Positions 24,331 to 34,700 of a stretch of DNA of 64,000 nt are shown one piece after another (the first letter of the stretch is position 1; each line of letters opens with the position of its first letter). Source of the stretch: Tyto alba (Eukaryota > Chordata > Aves > Strigiformes > Tytonidae); the NCBI RefSeq assembly GCF_018691265.1, contig NW_024881316.1, forward strand, positions 6,534,819 through 6,598,818, in the 5' to 3' direction. The notes under the pieces were generated by a model that saw only the letters and a list, made by a program, of their open reading frames with translations, searched no databases and had not been told where the DNA came from. Both the position numbers and the translations under genes were made by a program.

Positions 24331-24480
24331 TGCTTGTGCTGTTATTTCTCATGTACAATAATGTCTACTACATGATGAAGACCTGACTCATAAACAATAG
24401 CTTAGGTCACTGCCTTATTTATTTCCCTGAACAGTATGGCCAAGGAACTAACAGCTTCGTAATTTATTTGACATTGGTAT
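24331..24480 (+). repeat. Local tandem duplication, copy B
   Basis: Second copy of the segment at 24031-24180. Its TGACTCA site is at 24384-24390, exactly 300 bp after that of copy A. The shared words are cctgactcataaa, aatagctt/agagcta, cactgcctt and attt..ccc. The DNA between the copies (24181-24330) is AT-rich. Confidence 0.6.
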
Positions 24481-25465
24481 CAGGATAGTACGATCTATGC
24501 CCCTGCATAGGAATGCAGGGCTCATCTGTTGACCCAAGCTATTAGCAAGTGTAGGAATCTGCATTAAAACACCAAGAAAGTTATGCTGACACAATTCTGT
24601 AGGTGCAGCCTGTTAATTCTGACGCAATATGAGAAGTCTGTGTCATCCTCTGCACAGGTAGAAAGGAAGAGTTAGAGACCTTGAGAAAATCTATGAGAAC
24701 AGATAGCATGGAGAAAAGATGAGGTTGAGGTTTACGTGTGCAGCGTCACCAGTTTAGCAAGTCTTTGAGTGTGACAGGGACAGATCATACAGTCCAAGAA
24801 ATGCATTCCTATATATTGTTCGATTTGCTTCCAAAATCACAATTAGAGAGAGAATAATTATAAGGCTTTAAAAATTTGTTTGTTAAAGTTTAAAACAAAA
24901 GTTATTTCACAGAGAATTTCACAGAGAGACATCACCAACAGCTGCAGAGTCAGAGGTGTGGAAGAGAGGATGGTTTTTCAGAAGGGTCACCTTTGCAGCA
25001 TGGACGAGGTACCAGGACATTAATTCCAGGGGCTACAGCACAAGGTGGGGATGTCACTGGGTGTAGTAGCTTGACAGTGTGCAACATTGGGAAATATTTT
25101 GGGAGAGGAGATTTCAGAAGCCTAACAACCTAACAAAGAAAGAAAAGCTCTAGCTCACGATAGCCAAGAGGCCAGTGGCAAGGTCATTCTGAAACATGAA
25201 GATGGTGCCCTCACACCATTTCCAAGGTTAGTCCTGTATTTTCCCTGGGTTCCCTAATGGCTTTCACCATAGGGCAGAAAGAGAAGCTGCCTCCTAAGGT
25301 TAATGGCCAAAATTAAGCTACCTGAAAACAGTAACTTTGAGTCTTCTTTCAAGTCTTGTACAGGACAGATGGGTGCCATAATAGTGGCTATGGTGTCTGC
25401 AGGAATCCGGAAAGAAGAACTGTTGGAATGGTTCTGGAGAAGATGGTACAAGCACCTGCTTCATT
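24481..25465. other. Non-coding DNA
   Basis: About 1 kb, no gene or repeat recognised. Confidence 0.5.
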
Positions 25466-25590
25466 AGAGCCCAGTGCATAGGACATTCACCTGACATGAT
25501 GGAAATGCACATCCTGAGCTGAATCAGAGACTTTATCCCAAGACAGCCCTGACCACTAGGGTCTTAGACATTCTGGAATATTCTGTAAAC
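25466..25590 (+). mobile_element. Second tRNA-derived palindromic repeat relic
   Basis: Reads gcccagtgcataggacattc, then acctgacatgatggaaat, later ctgaatcagagactttatccc and then ccctgaccactagggtct...cattctggaatattctg. This matches the same amniote family as 22665-22925 (cagtgcttaggg..ctcacctgggatgtgggaga ... ctgattcagagcagggactt ... gccctaaccactagggctat..ggctattctg). Heavily decayed; no intact tRNA fold. Confidence 0.5.
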
Positions 25591-26466
25591 TGAGTTTCTG
25601 TTTCCATTCGGCCTTCCAGCCTGCTTCAGCTTCTATCCTGGGCCAAAAACACCCATGTTAAAATAATGCTATAAAACTGTTCATACTGGTGTGAAATGTT
25701 CTGGATTGAGGAAATCAGCATATTCTGCAAACCACTTCACTGGAAAATGCTTAATCAACTTGAGTCAGAAATAGCTGCTTAGTTACTATACATATATGTT
25801 TTAATGGCAATATGTAGAATTAAGATTGCAAGCATTAGGACATGAATCGTTCAATAATAGACACTACACCTGAAAAGGAATAATTGAATTGCCTAACAAA
25901 TGTAAGCAGCCTGCCATTTGCTTGTTTTCAGCAAAGCAAAGTCTGATATGACATTAGACAGATGATTGTATCTAACTCTTTCTTGTGGTTTTCTAATAGT
26001 AAATGTGGTGTAACATCTGTGCTGAAAATACAGTTTATTGTAAGGGGTAGCACACTGATGTATTGCCCTAAGAGCACAGCAAAAAAGGTTTTGAGTCTCA
26101 TCAGGCCTAAGAAATATTTTTCAGATGCTTGTTAGTGCCATCTTTTTTCATATGGTATTAATACTAGAAAATTTATGAAATCTCCTTCATTTTTCACTCT
26201 GCAGAGTAATGTTTTTTAGACTTTGGCTGTTGAATCAACTTATCAAGCTGCTCTATTTCTCTCTGCATTAATTTATTCGCTTAAATGGGTGAAGCAGATC
26301 ATATTATCCTTCTTGTACTGTGACCTACAAATACCTTCTTTATCTCCCAGTCTAAATAAGTTGGTATACATACATAAAATGTGTACGATTATGTGCTTTT
26401 TAATTTCTTTTTAACCACTTTGTTACCAACTTTGTCCATCTACTTTCTAAACATTTTTCTCTGAAC
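25591..26466. other. AT-rich non-coding DNA
   Basis: No gene or repeat family recognised. Confidence 0.5.
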
Positions 26467-26840
26467 TGTTGGATTTGGTCTGGCTTGGATGGAGTTAATT
26501 TTCTTCAGAGCAGCCTGTATGGTGCTGTGTTCTGGATTTGTGACTAAAGCAGTGATGATAACACGCTCCAAAGGAATATTCTATGCCATATAATGTCATG
26601 CTCAGCAATAAAAACTGAGGCTGGATGAACATCAGCCTACCTGTGGGAGGTGGCAAGGGAATGAGGGAATGCCTTTGTATAATTTGTTTTTTTTTTTTTT
26701 TTTCTTCTTCTTTCCTTTGCTTATTAAGCTATCTTTATCTTGACCCATGAATTTTCTTGCTTTTTCTCTTCTGGTTCTCTTCCCTGTCCTGTTGGAGGGC
26801 TGGTGAGCAAGTGGCTGTGTGGTGGTCAGCTGCACCACAG
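26467..26840 (+). mobile_element. Diverged solo LTR of an avian ERVL-like family
   Basis: The plus strand follows the order of a common bird LTR. It starts tgttggatttggtctgg (family: tgtcctggtttc..ctgg), then gatggagttaattttctt and gcctgtatggtgctgtgttc. Next come ccaaaggaatattctatgcc, atataatgtcatgctcagca and ataaaaactg, then a T-rich tract (T17 at 26687-26703). It closes with attaagctatctttatcttg, acccatgaattttc and gctgtgtggtggtcagctgc. It is about 370 bp, shorter than a full copy, with the middle and the 3' end eroded. No clear target-site duplication remains. No internal retroviral genes flank it. Being an old fixed solo LTR is inference from the decay. Confidence 0.75.
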
Positions 26841-29500
26841 CTGCATACCTGTTCCACCCCTCCCCTTTCTTATCTGCTTTTGAGGATTCCCTAAACACTT
26901 GAAGTCCAACTGAGGGGACAAAGAGGGACCATGAACTTGATCAGTTTCTTGGTGATATTTTTAATTTGTAAACCCCAGTTGTATTGCTGTCAAATTAGAG
27001 GGCATGAAAACCATTGTAATTTTTGATGATTTTATTCCTTTTGCTCTGTTATGACAATGGACTCAAAGACCTGCAGGAGACAGCATGAAAGGCATGAAAG
27101 AGTTACTGAATTGTTGGTTCAAGTCATGCTCCCAGTTCCTTCTCTTTTTCTGTAGCCTGAATTCAATGGAAGGATGGAAATTGAACAGATTCCTAACTTA
27201 CCACTCCACGTGAAAATCTTCCTCTAGAGGAACTATAAAAACTAAGATTAAATACTCTAGGACCATCTTTTTCAGGAAAAGCAGGCATTTTGACAGTGGC
27301 TGTTTAGACCACCCTGCACCCCTGCACAAGTGAGGTCCATCGCAGATGGTATCATGGAGAAACAAGAACATTCCAGCTCTGCTGTTTTGTGAGAAGGGAA
27401 GGAGAAATACAGAGACTGAGAGCTGGGAGTAAATATTTTGTGGCTTTCATACCTGTTGAGTTCTGAAAAATATTTGGACTATGGTGTGTAATTTTGTGCC
27501 TATCATCTACCTACTTAAAATTACTTTTCTCAAACACTGCCTTTAGCCATTCTAGATCAAGAATTAAGAATGAATATGAACATGGCTTGAAGGTAGCCTG
27601 GTTGTGCAATGGCCAATGACAAAAGAGTTGATACTTATTTTGGAAAAACAACAATTGCCTCTGCTTCATTTCCAGATATTGAAATCCAGAAACAATATCT
27701 TTTTCTGTTTACAACCCAAGAACAGTTTTGGGATTTTTTAACTATGTTTAAAGTTATTTGTGACTGTTTGCACTTTTTTTTTTTTTTTTTTTTTTTTATA
27801 GGATGCTTATCCTTTTATCTCCCAAATGCTGTGCTATCATTTCTAATGCAGCGATAGCTCCTAGAGAGTCCAGTGATCATCAATCACAAGCTTCCCTGCT
27901 GCTCGAATCAACACACACACACTACTCATGTCTCGGTCAATGTCTAGTCTTCTAGTACTGGAAATAGTTTAGACTTGGCTATCTCTTTATTGATAAGCTA
28001 TGCATATATGGTCAGGAAATAAATTAATCTGTGTGGCTAAACTTACATTTAAATGTTATTATAACTGAATACTGAGTCAACAATCAAAAACTTTTTTGTT
28101 TTCCAAAATATGAATAAAACACAGGGAAAGACAAAGAGAAGATCAAAAACAGAACAAAAGAAAACAGGAAAGAAAAAAAAAAAGAGATAAAAGAAAATAA
28201 AAAGATGCTACTTTTCCTGCTTTGGAGAAGAGCTATCAAAAATATGGACAATATTCAAGTGACAGGCACTTTTGCTAACACAGGGTACCTACATGCACTG
28301 ACCTTTCAAAGCTAATGCAAAGGTGTTCGTAATCTTTACAATCTGAGACCTTCCTAAGGATATGATTTGCAAAGTTGATATTTACAGACTTCAAAAACAA
28401 TAAAAAGTGTTAGTGATTTTAAAAATAGAGATTCCACTAAACAGTCAATCCTATTTCTAAAGCATACAATTTACGCATATTTGTATTTCTGTGATAGAAT
28501 TAACTTATTTGAAAAATTGATAGAATGGCCAAAAATCACAGTAGTGTTTCATGTGATATTTCCAGGTTTAGCTATTAAAAGAGTAGTTTTCTCCACATAC
28601 TGATGGTACAGTTCTATCTTATTACTCTCTGTCTGTCAGTAAAACAAAAAGAAAACAAAGATAAAATGTATGTAGTTTTACTAAGTAAAGTTAACAATGA
28701 GTTATATTCTGCTGCCTTTACTAATATTGGGCGAAACCTCTTCCCTGGATTTTGCAAATATTTGTGGATGTAATTAACTTAAGCATACAATAAGTCACTC
28801 CAAAGTCAGTGCTTAATCAGTCTGAGAGACTTACAAAGGAAATTAGCATTTATGAAATACATTATAAATAGCCTTATTTGCACATAGGGATCCATATTAA
28901 AATATTTGGTTTGTACATTTTGTATAGCCTAAGAAATGGAGAAATATTTTGGCTGCCTGTTCATTAAACATATTTTTTTAAGGCAAAAAAGATTGCTAAA
29001 CTGTGGTAGCTTAGCATTTCACTTATCATACATTTTGTTAAACAAGAGCAAACCAGGATTAAAGTATTTTCAAATATATTTATAAAAAAGTCAAAATACA
29101 CTATTATAAATATTATTTGTTCTAAATAGACTCCTTTTCACTCCAATTCCATTTTATTAAGAAAGTATTTAGACCACACAATTTTTATTGCAAATCATTT
29201 ATCATAACAAGCCAAAGTATTAGATGCATATGTTCTTTATAAACCTATACAAAATTGTGCGACAGCACACCAGTCAGCAATTCCAATTATTTATAATATT
29301 TAACTAAATAAAAATCTGAAACGTTTGAAAACTGACAGCTCTATAAATTTGCTTGTAATTGTGCAAGATCAGCAGTTATTTATGGAAAGTTTCTCAAGAT
29401 ATATCACAGTCCTGAAAACTTAACTCCACTACATATCCCATCAAGAAAAGAAAGGCATCTGTGGTGGTCTGGGGAAATTTTGAAATTTGTAACCATATTT
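26841..29500. other. AT-rich non-coding DNA between the two LTRs
   Basis: No retroviral gag, pol or env similarity was seen here, so the two LTRs are separate solo insertions and not the ends of one provirus. A T24 run lies at 27774-27797. The AT-rich 28700-29420 part is unusually free of simple repeats and has enhancer-like texture. Confidence 0.5.
27774..27797. repeat. T24 homopolymer
   Basis: Twenty-four consecutive T residues. It creates an artificial poly-Phe frame at 27609-27857. Confidence 0.9.
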
Positions 29501-29509
29501 TCATTGTCA

Positions 29510-29590
29510 CTATCTAGGAAAGTAATTATTTAGTCAGGAGACCAAACTAGATGATCTAATGATGGCTTTTAGTTTTAAACTTGCCAGTCC
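29510..29590 (+). mobile_element. Possible CR1 3'-end fragment
   Basis: The stretch accaaactagatgatctaat followed by gatggcttttagttttaaac resembles the CR1 3' motif 'ttggactagatgacctaatggtcccttctggccttaaa'. The match is only about 40 bp and eroded, so this is a weak call. Confidence 0.35.
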
Positions 29591-29785
29591 TTTTAATGAA
29601 TCATGCATATAATGTTAAACAGGTGCTTAAGCACTTTGTAGACATAAGTACATTTTTTTTTTCCACTGCTGGCTGAGTTTAGGAGGAACATTAGAACTAT
29701 AATCATAGTTTCATGCCACTTTAGCTCTATTCTGAACCATTCCTACATATGCCGACCCACAGGGCACAAATGAAGCATATTTAGG

Positions 29786-30260
29786 TGTCCTGGTTGGGGC
29801 TGGCCTAGAGCTCCCGTTGGTCTGGCAGCGGGAGGAGCTGCAGCCCCCTGAGACCCCAGGGGCTCCCCAGGGCCCAGTGCCCTCACCTGTGTGCGGGGGC
29901 GGGGGGAGCACAGCTGGAGGGCTGGGCCCCGATTGGCCGATAGTCCATGTCACGTGACATTGTGCTCACTATATAAAGGCAGGAGCGGGCCGGGAGGGGT
30001 TCTCACTCCTGGGAGTGTGGCCGCGGGGCCTTTGTGTTGGGGATCACCGGCAGGGAGCAGGCGGGAGGTGAGCAGCTGTATGGTACATTACCTGTCGGTA
30101 CTGCTGTCAGCGTATTGTTCTGTCACTGTTATTGAACTGTTGTTATCTCCACCCGCGAGTCTCCCTTTGCCCCTCCGATTCCCTCCCCATTCCCGAGTTG
30201 GGGGAGGGTGGGTGAGCAGCTGCGGGGCGTTTAGCTGCTGAGTAGGCTCAAACCACAATG
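29786..30260 (+). mobile_element. Solo LTR of an avian ERVL-like retrovirus, well preserved
   Basis: The 475-bp element begins TGTCCTGG and ends AAACCACAATG. It is flanked by a 5-bp direct repeat TTAGG (29781-29785 and 30261-30265). TG start, 5-bp duplication and the order of conserved blocks fit an ERVL-like avian LTR. U3 contains a GC box (29895-29906), an inverted CCAAT box (29932-29936), a CACGTG E-box (29951-29956) and TATATAAAGG (29970-29979). R/U5 contains gagcagctgtatggtacatt, a ttgttatctccacccgcgag block and the G-rich gttgggggagggtgggtgag tail. The terminal CA is changed to TG, which is unusual. High CpG content and clear borders make it younger than its neighbour at 26467. No internal viral genes remain. 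Confidence 0.85.
29970..29979 (+). promoter_or_regulatory. TATA box of the solo LTR promoter
   Basis: TATATAAAGG, preceded by an E-box and inverted CCAAT box at typical promoter spacing. If active, transcription would start near 30000 and run rightwards into 30.3 kb. Activity is inference. Confidence 0.6.
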
Positions 30261-30265
30261 TTAGG

Positions 30266-31557
30266 AGCGGCTAAACAGTTTTCCAAAGACCAACTTCTGA
30301 CTTCATGTTTTAGATTATAATTTCTGAAGAGAATTTTTTTTTTTAAATTACTTTCCTCTTCCCCTTTATTTCAAAATACCTTTTCTGATGAATCATAAAT
30401 CAAAAATAATCTACCTTTTCGCATATCTACCTCCCTTAAATTTTAAATAAATATTCCTAATGTATTAACTCTAGAAACCACAATGTGGCCACTTATACTT
30501 TTAAATACAATTATTTTAGGAGAAGTTATAGATTGCATAACTGCCTTACTCTTTTTATATCTGCATGCCTTAAGAGTTTCCATTACTGTTATGGGTTGCT
30601 GAGACTTTTCCAGTGCTACTACTTTCTGTTTTTAACATGGAGACCAGTACCTACTGATACTGATTTATCAGACCTGAATATTTAACGAAAAGTTGGTTTG
30701 CAAATTCAAGGTAAAAATGTACTCAACAGCAAGACAATTTTAAGAGCAAGAGCAAGGCACTTAGTTACAACACAGGAAACATTAATGTAAAAATCTGTTT
30801 ATACTAGTACTAGTAGAGCAAATTATTACTTTTAAAATACGAGGCACAGGGGCATTTGATATATCTTGAATTTTTAAGAACAAGAATTTTCTAAGCTCTA
30901 CCTAAGAACTTTATATTTCAAGTACCACTTTTGCTATTTGGTTATCCTTCAAAGTTGAGACAGTATGGGATAGGTGACTTGAAAGGAAGAGTTTGAAATA
31001 CCCTGTGCTCTGATGTTGATCACATTTATAAGCTAATTAAAAGGCAATTTTATTTCAGAGCAGCTTATTAAAGGGCATTGCTCACTCTGTGTATGCAAGT
31101 AATTGATGGTGTATGTATTATATGACAGTGCTGGGATGATGTACATTCTTTATTAAAATACATACTAAAACACAGAGGAATACACATTTGGGCGAGGTTC
31201 TGAGAAAGAAAAAGCAAATGCTTGTGATGAATGAAGCAAAATAAAAATTATATTGCAAGTTATTATAGAACATGGGGTATTACAGTAGTCACACCAAAAA
31301 ACAAGAGCTTTGGGGCAATTTCTGGTATGGTATATTTGACATGATAGTCTTCACATAATTGCAGTAGTAACTTTCCTTTCCAAAGCATCCAATAGCTTTG
31401 AGCCTGGACCATAAGCATGATAGTAACATCTCTTCTGATGCATTGCCCTTGACCTTGTATGCTTTCGTAGATTCAGACTCTGAAGCCTTATACTGCTTAT
31501 AACATGAAATTCACTTTAAGTTCTCAGCCATATGTCTATCCATAAAGGACAAGTTGT
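30266..31557. other. AT-rich non-coding DNA downstream of the LTR
   Basis: No exon is recognised in the path of possible LTR-driven transcription. An open frame of 66 codons at 30485-30685 begins with ATG but has no domain. Confidence 0.5.
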
Positions 31558-31721
31558 TTGTGTTTTTTTGTTTGTTTTTTTTTTTTTTTTGTGGTTTTCT
31601 TGTATTTTATGGGTTTTTTTTTGTTTGTTTGTTTTTGTTGTTTTTTTTTTGTTGTTGTTGTTTTTTTATTTGTTTGGGGTTTTTTTCTTTTTTTGTTGGT
31701 TTTTTTTTTTTTTTCCCCAAA
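31558..31721. repeat. T-rich low-complexity tract with G interruptions
   Basis: About 160 bp almost entirely T and G on the plus strand, with (TTTG)n and (GTT)n sub-runs and several T10-T16 runs. It is open in three plus frames only because T/G codons are never stops in those registers; the Phe/Val-rich 'proteins' are artefacts. Confidence 0.9.
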
Positions 31722-34700
31722 AAGTTTCTTACTTGTATAACTGACTTGAGACTATACTGGACAAGGAAGGCAGAAAATTCATTTTTATGTGCCTTTTCTG
31801 TGATTCTTGTCATCAAGATAAATCACTATACTATACCAGCACACTGTTTGAAAAAAAATATTTGCTAAATTTAAAATGTACAAAAACTCATGAAGCAAAA
31901 GCAGCAGAACTAATGTGTCATTTATCTAGATTCACTTGTGATCTCCATGAGAGAGTGAGACATAACAGAGTAGTCTTTGTTATAGATATGGATGCATCTG
32001 AGACACCTACATCCAAGGAGTACTTTCACAAAGAGGGAAATACATCAATTTTATTGATAAATTAAGAAAGCAAACCAAACCAAACACCAGACATTCACCT
32101 TACATTTTCTCTATGGATTTTATTTGCCGTGTAGATATGGCTAAAATATTACTACTGAGTGTTGGCCAAGCAATTTGTGAGCCTATAAACTTTGATTGAT
32201 GTGTACTGGTGAGAACGGACCAAAAGATCTTGTACCTGAAGATGATGTACTGAGTGACTCATGATAGTTTACGATGATGTTTAAAGCCTTAACAGTACTG
32301 CTTGTTTCTGTGTAAGAGCTGATTTTATTACTTGGACCAAAGGCCACTGACATTTTGGTTCCATAAAACATACATATATCCATCAGAACAGGTTTACATT
32401 CAGAATATGAAAAGCAACAGTTAGGACTGTGCTCAAACACTGTTGAACTGAAGTGAAATAACTTGTTTTTTCATGAGAAACACCATGGGATCGTGGTAAC
32501 ACAGAGAAATGGGAACAAAATATCAAGGACTCCTGAGCAGTAGCAGGTTATCAAGGCCTTCATTAGCAGACCTACATCATGTAGTTTGTACATATGTTTT
32601 ACTAACACTTGAAAAGCATGGTGGGACATATAATTCACTGTGGAGCATATTTCATTTGAATACTGGTTAAAGACTAAAGGTTTAGGAAACTGATACTTAT
32701 AATGAGGAACTTCCCAAGAACAGTGACCTGTACTATGCCCGAGCAGAATTAAGATTATTTTAAACATGTTTTACTTTAATCTTCTTTGTTGAAGGGGCTA
32801 GTAGCTGGAATCAGATTTAGGCCAGAAAGAGTCTGACAAATTTCCCAAGCAGTCTATGATATTCTCTGTATTGATGGTCTTCAGTCTTCAAGTACACAAG
32901 TTTATATTGAAATTGTAATTCCTTCTAGCTAGATATACTAAAAAGTCCCCATGAAATTCAGTTCTGATGGTTGAGGGGATGGTCAATTTTATTCTTGTAA
33001 CCATTTCCATATTTCACAAAGTCTATAGTCCAAACCACCAAAATTTCAAGGGGTAAACATCATCCTCTTTAAAGTTTAGTTTTCGTATCAAAGATTTAAT
33101 TGTCTTATTTCACACATAAGTTGACACAAACCATAATCTATTACAAGGATGAGATCAAACTTAATCACAACACTTTTTTGGAAAATTGTGCAAAGCATTT
33201 AATGATTGCAAACAGTCGCTGGTGCCCCCCACAAACTGAGGGACTGGGAAGTATTATTCAACACAGGAGATTTACAATGCTGTGGATAATTTTCCCATAT
33301 AACTTTATTTTTTATCTTTGTATTTTTAAAAGTTTTCACGTGTAAATTTGAGGGAACAAAAGTAAAAAATAAGTAAGTTAGTGATTTGATTGTCCTCAAA
33401 TGACACAAGAAAGTGAGGGACACTAAGCTATATGCTATACAACACTGGTATTCTAAGTAGCTTCAAATTGAGGAGAAATCAGTAACCAAATTTAAAAATC
33501 TGCTTCTGAGTGGGAATAGACAATGGGTGGAGGAAGCAGATAGTTTTTTTAAGCAGACACTAACTGCCTTGTCTGTCATTTCTCATAGCAACTCAAAATG
33601 TTTCTAAACAAAACAAAGTAGATTTGCTTTAGTTCAGTTGCTAACCTCACTTCCTTCCACTTGTGATCAGCACAAACATAATGTCCATGACCCTTATTAG
33701 AAAGGGTCACTTGTAAAGCCACCTCAGACACTTTGTGAATACAGAGAACCCCAGCCTTGGGTGTGCAATATGCCCACAAAATGAGTGATCCAGCATAGCC
33801 ATGGATTGAAGGGAGTGCTTTAAATGTCTTTTAAGAAGAAAAAAAAAATACTGTATAATTTCTTCAGCTCTAAAGCTGAAGTGTCTGCCCTTCCACCTGT
33901 TCTCTCATGGATTAAGAAATCTATGCTTCCTTCATTGACAGGAGCATCACAGGCAAAATACTGTATGTCTATATATACATATCTTCAAAAAAAAAAATAT
34001 CTATACATTTCTTTTAGAATTCTGTCAGAAGTTGTACAGAGCTCAATTTAGAGACCTGTAGCAGTGCATGATACTAAAATTGTATGCAATGCTTTGAAAA
34101 TGTACTCCTTCAGTTTTTGCAAATCTGTTTACGTGTGGATGCAATTCTTTCACAAGAAGAAAAAAAAGCAAACTTGCTTTCTTTCACTGAAATATCACCA
34201 TCATACCAAGGTGCCACAGCAGTCATGAATAGTAATGTTGACAGATATGTGGACAGATTATATATAAACATGTGTATCCGTAACTGTGTGCACAGTGAAG
34301 GCTATGATTTAGTTTTCAATTCCACTAGTGGTGTCCCATCATTCCCAGGAGACCCACTGATCATTCAGGGCTGCATTTTGGGTGATTGGTCCATTTTTGC
34401 ACCATCTTGCTATTTTAGAAGTGCCAACAGCATCCCACTTTGTATAGCATGCCTGCAGTTCCTGCTGCATTCTGCTTTTAATGTTGGCCAAAGCTTGCTT
34501 GTTTTGATATCACTTGTGCTCAGTGGGCAGTCTAATCAGCCTGGTTGATGGCTCCCCTGGTTCTCATAGCTCCCACTGTGCTCAGGGTTGCAGTATATTA
34601 GTCTCAACACAAATATGAACTTAAAAGTATATACAAAGTATTTATTTAGGTAACACATGCAGAAGAATTCACATATTCCCCAAGATAATTTTATGACATT

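Noticed and set aside
26841..29785. Provirus bounded by the two LTRs
   Set aside because: No retroviral coding similarity between them and very different decay of the two LTRs.
29891..30241. 116-codon frame inside the LTR
   Set aside because: Starts at GTG and lies wholly within LTR promoter and leader sequence; it is a GC-rich shadow frame.
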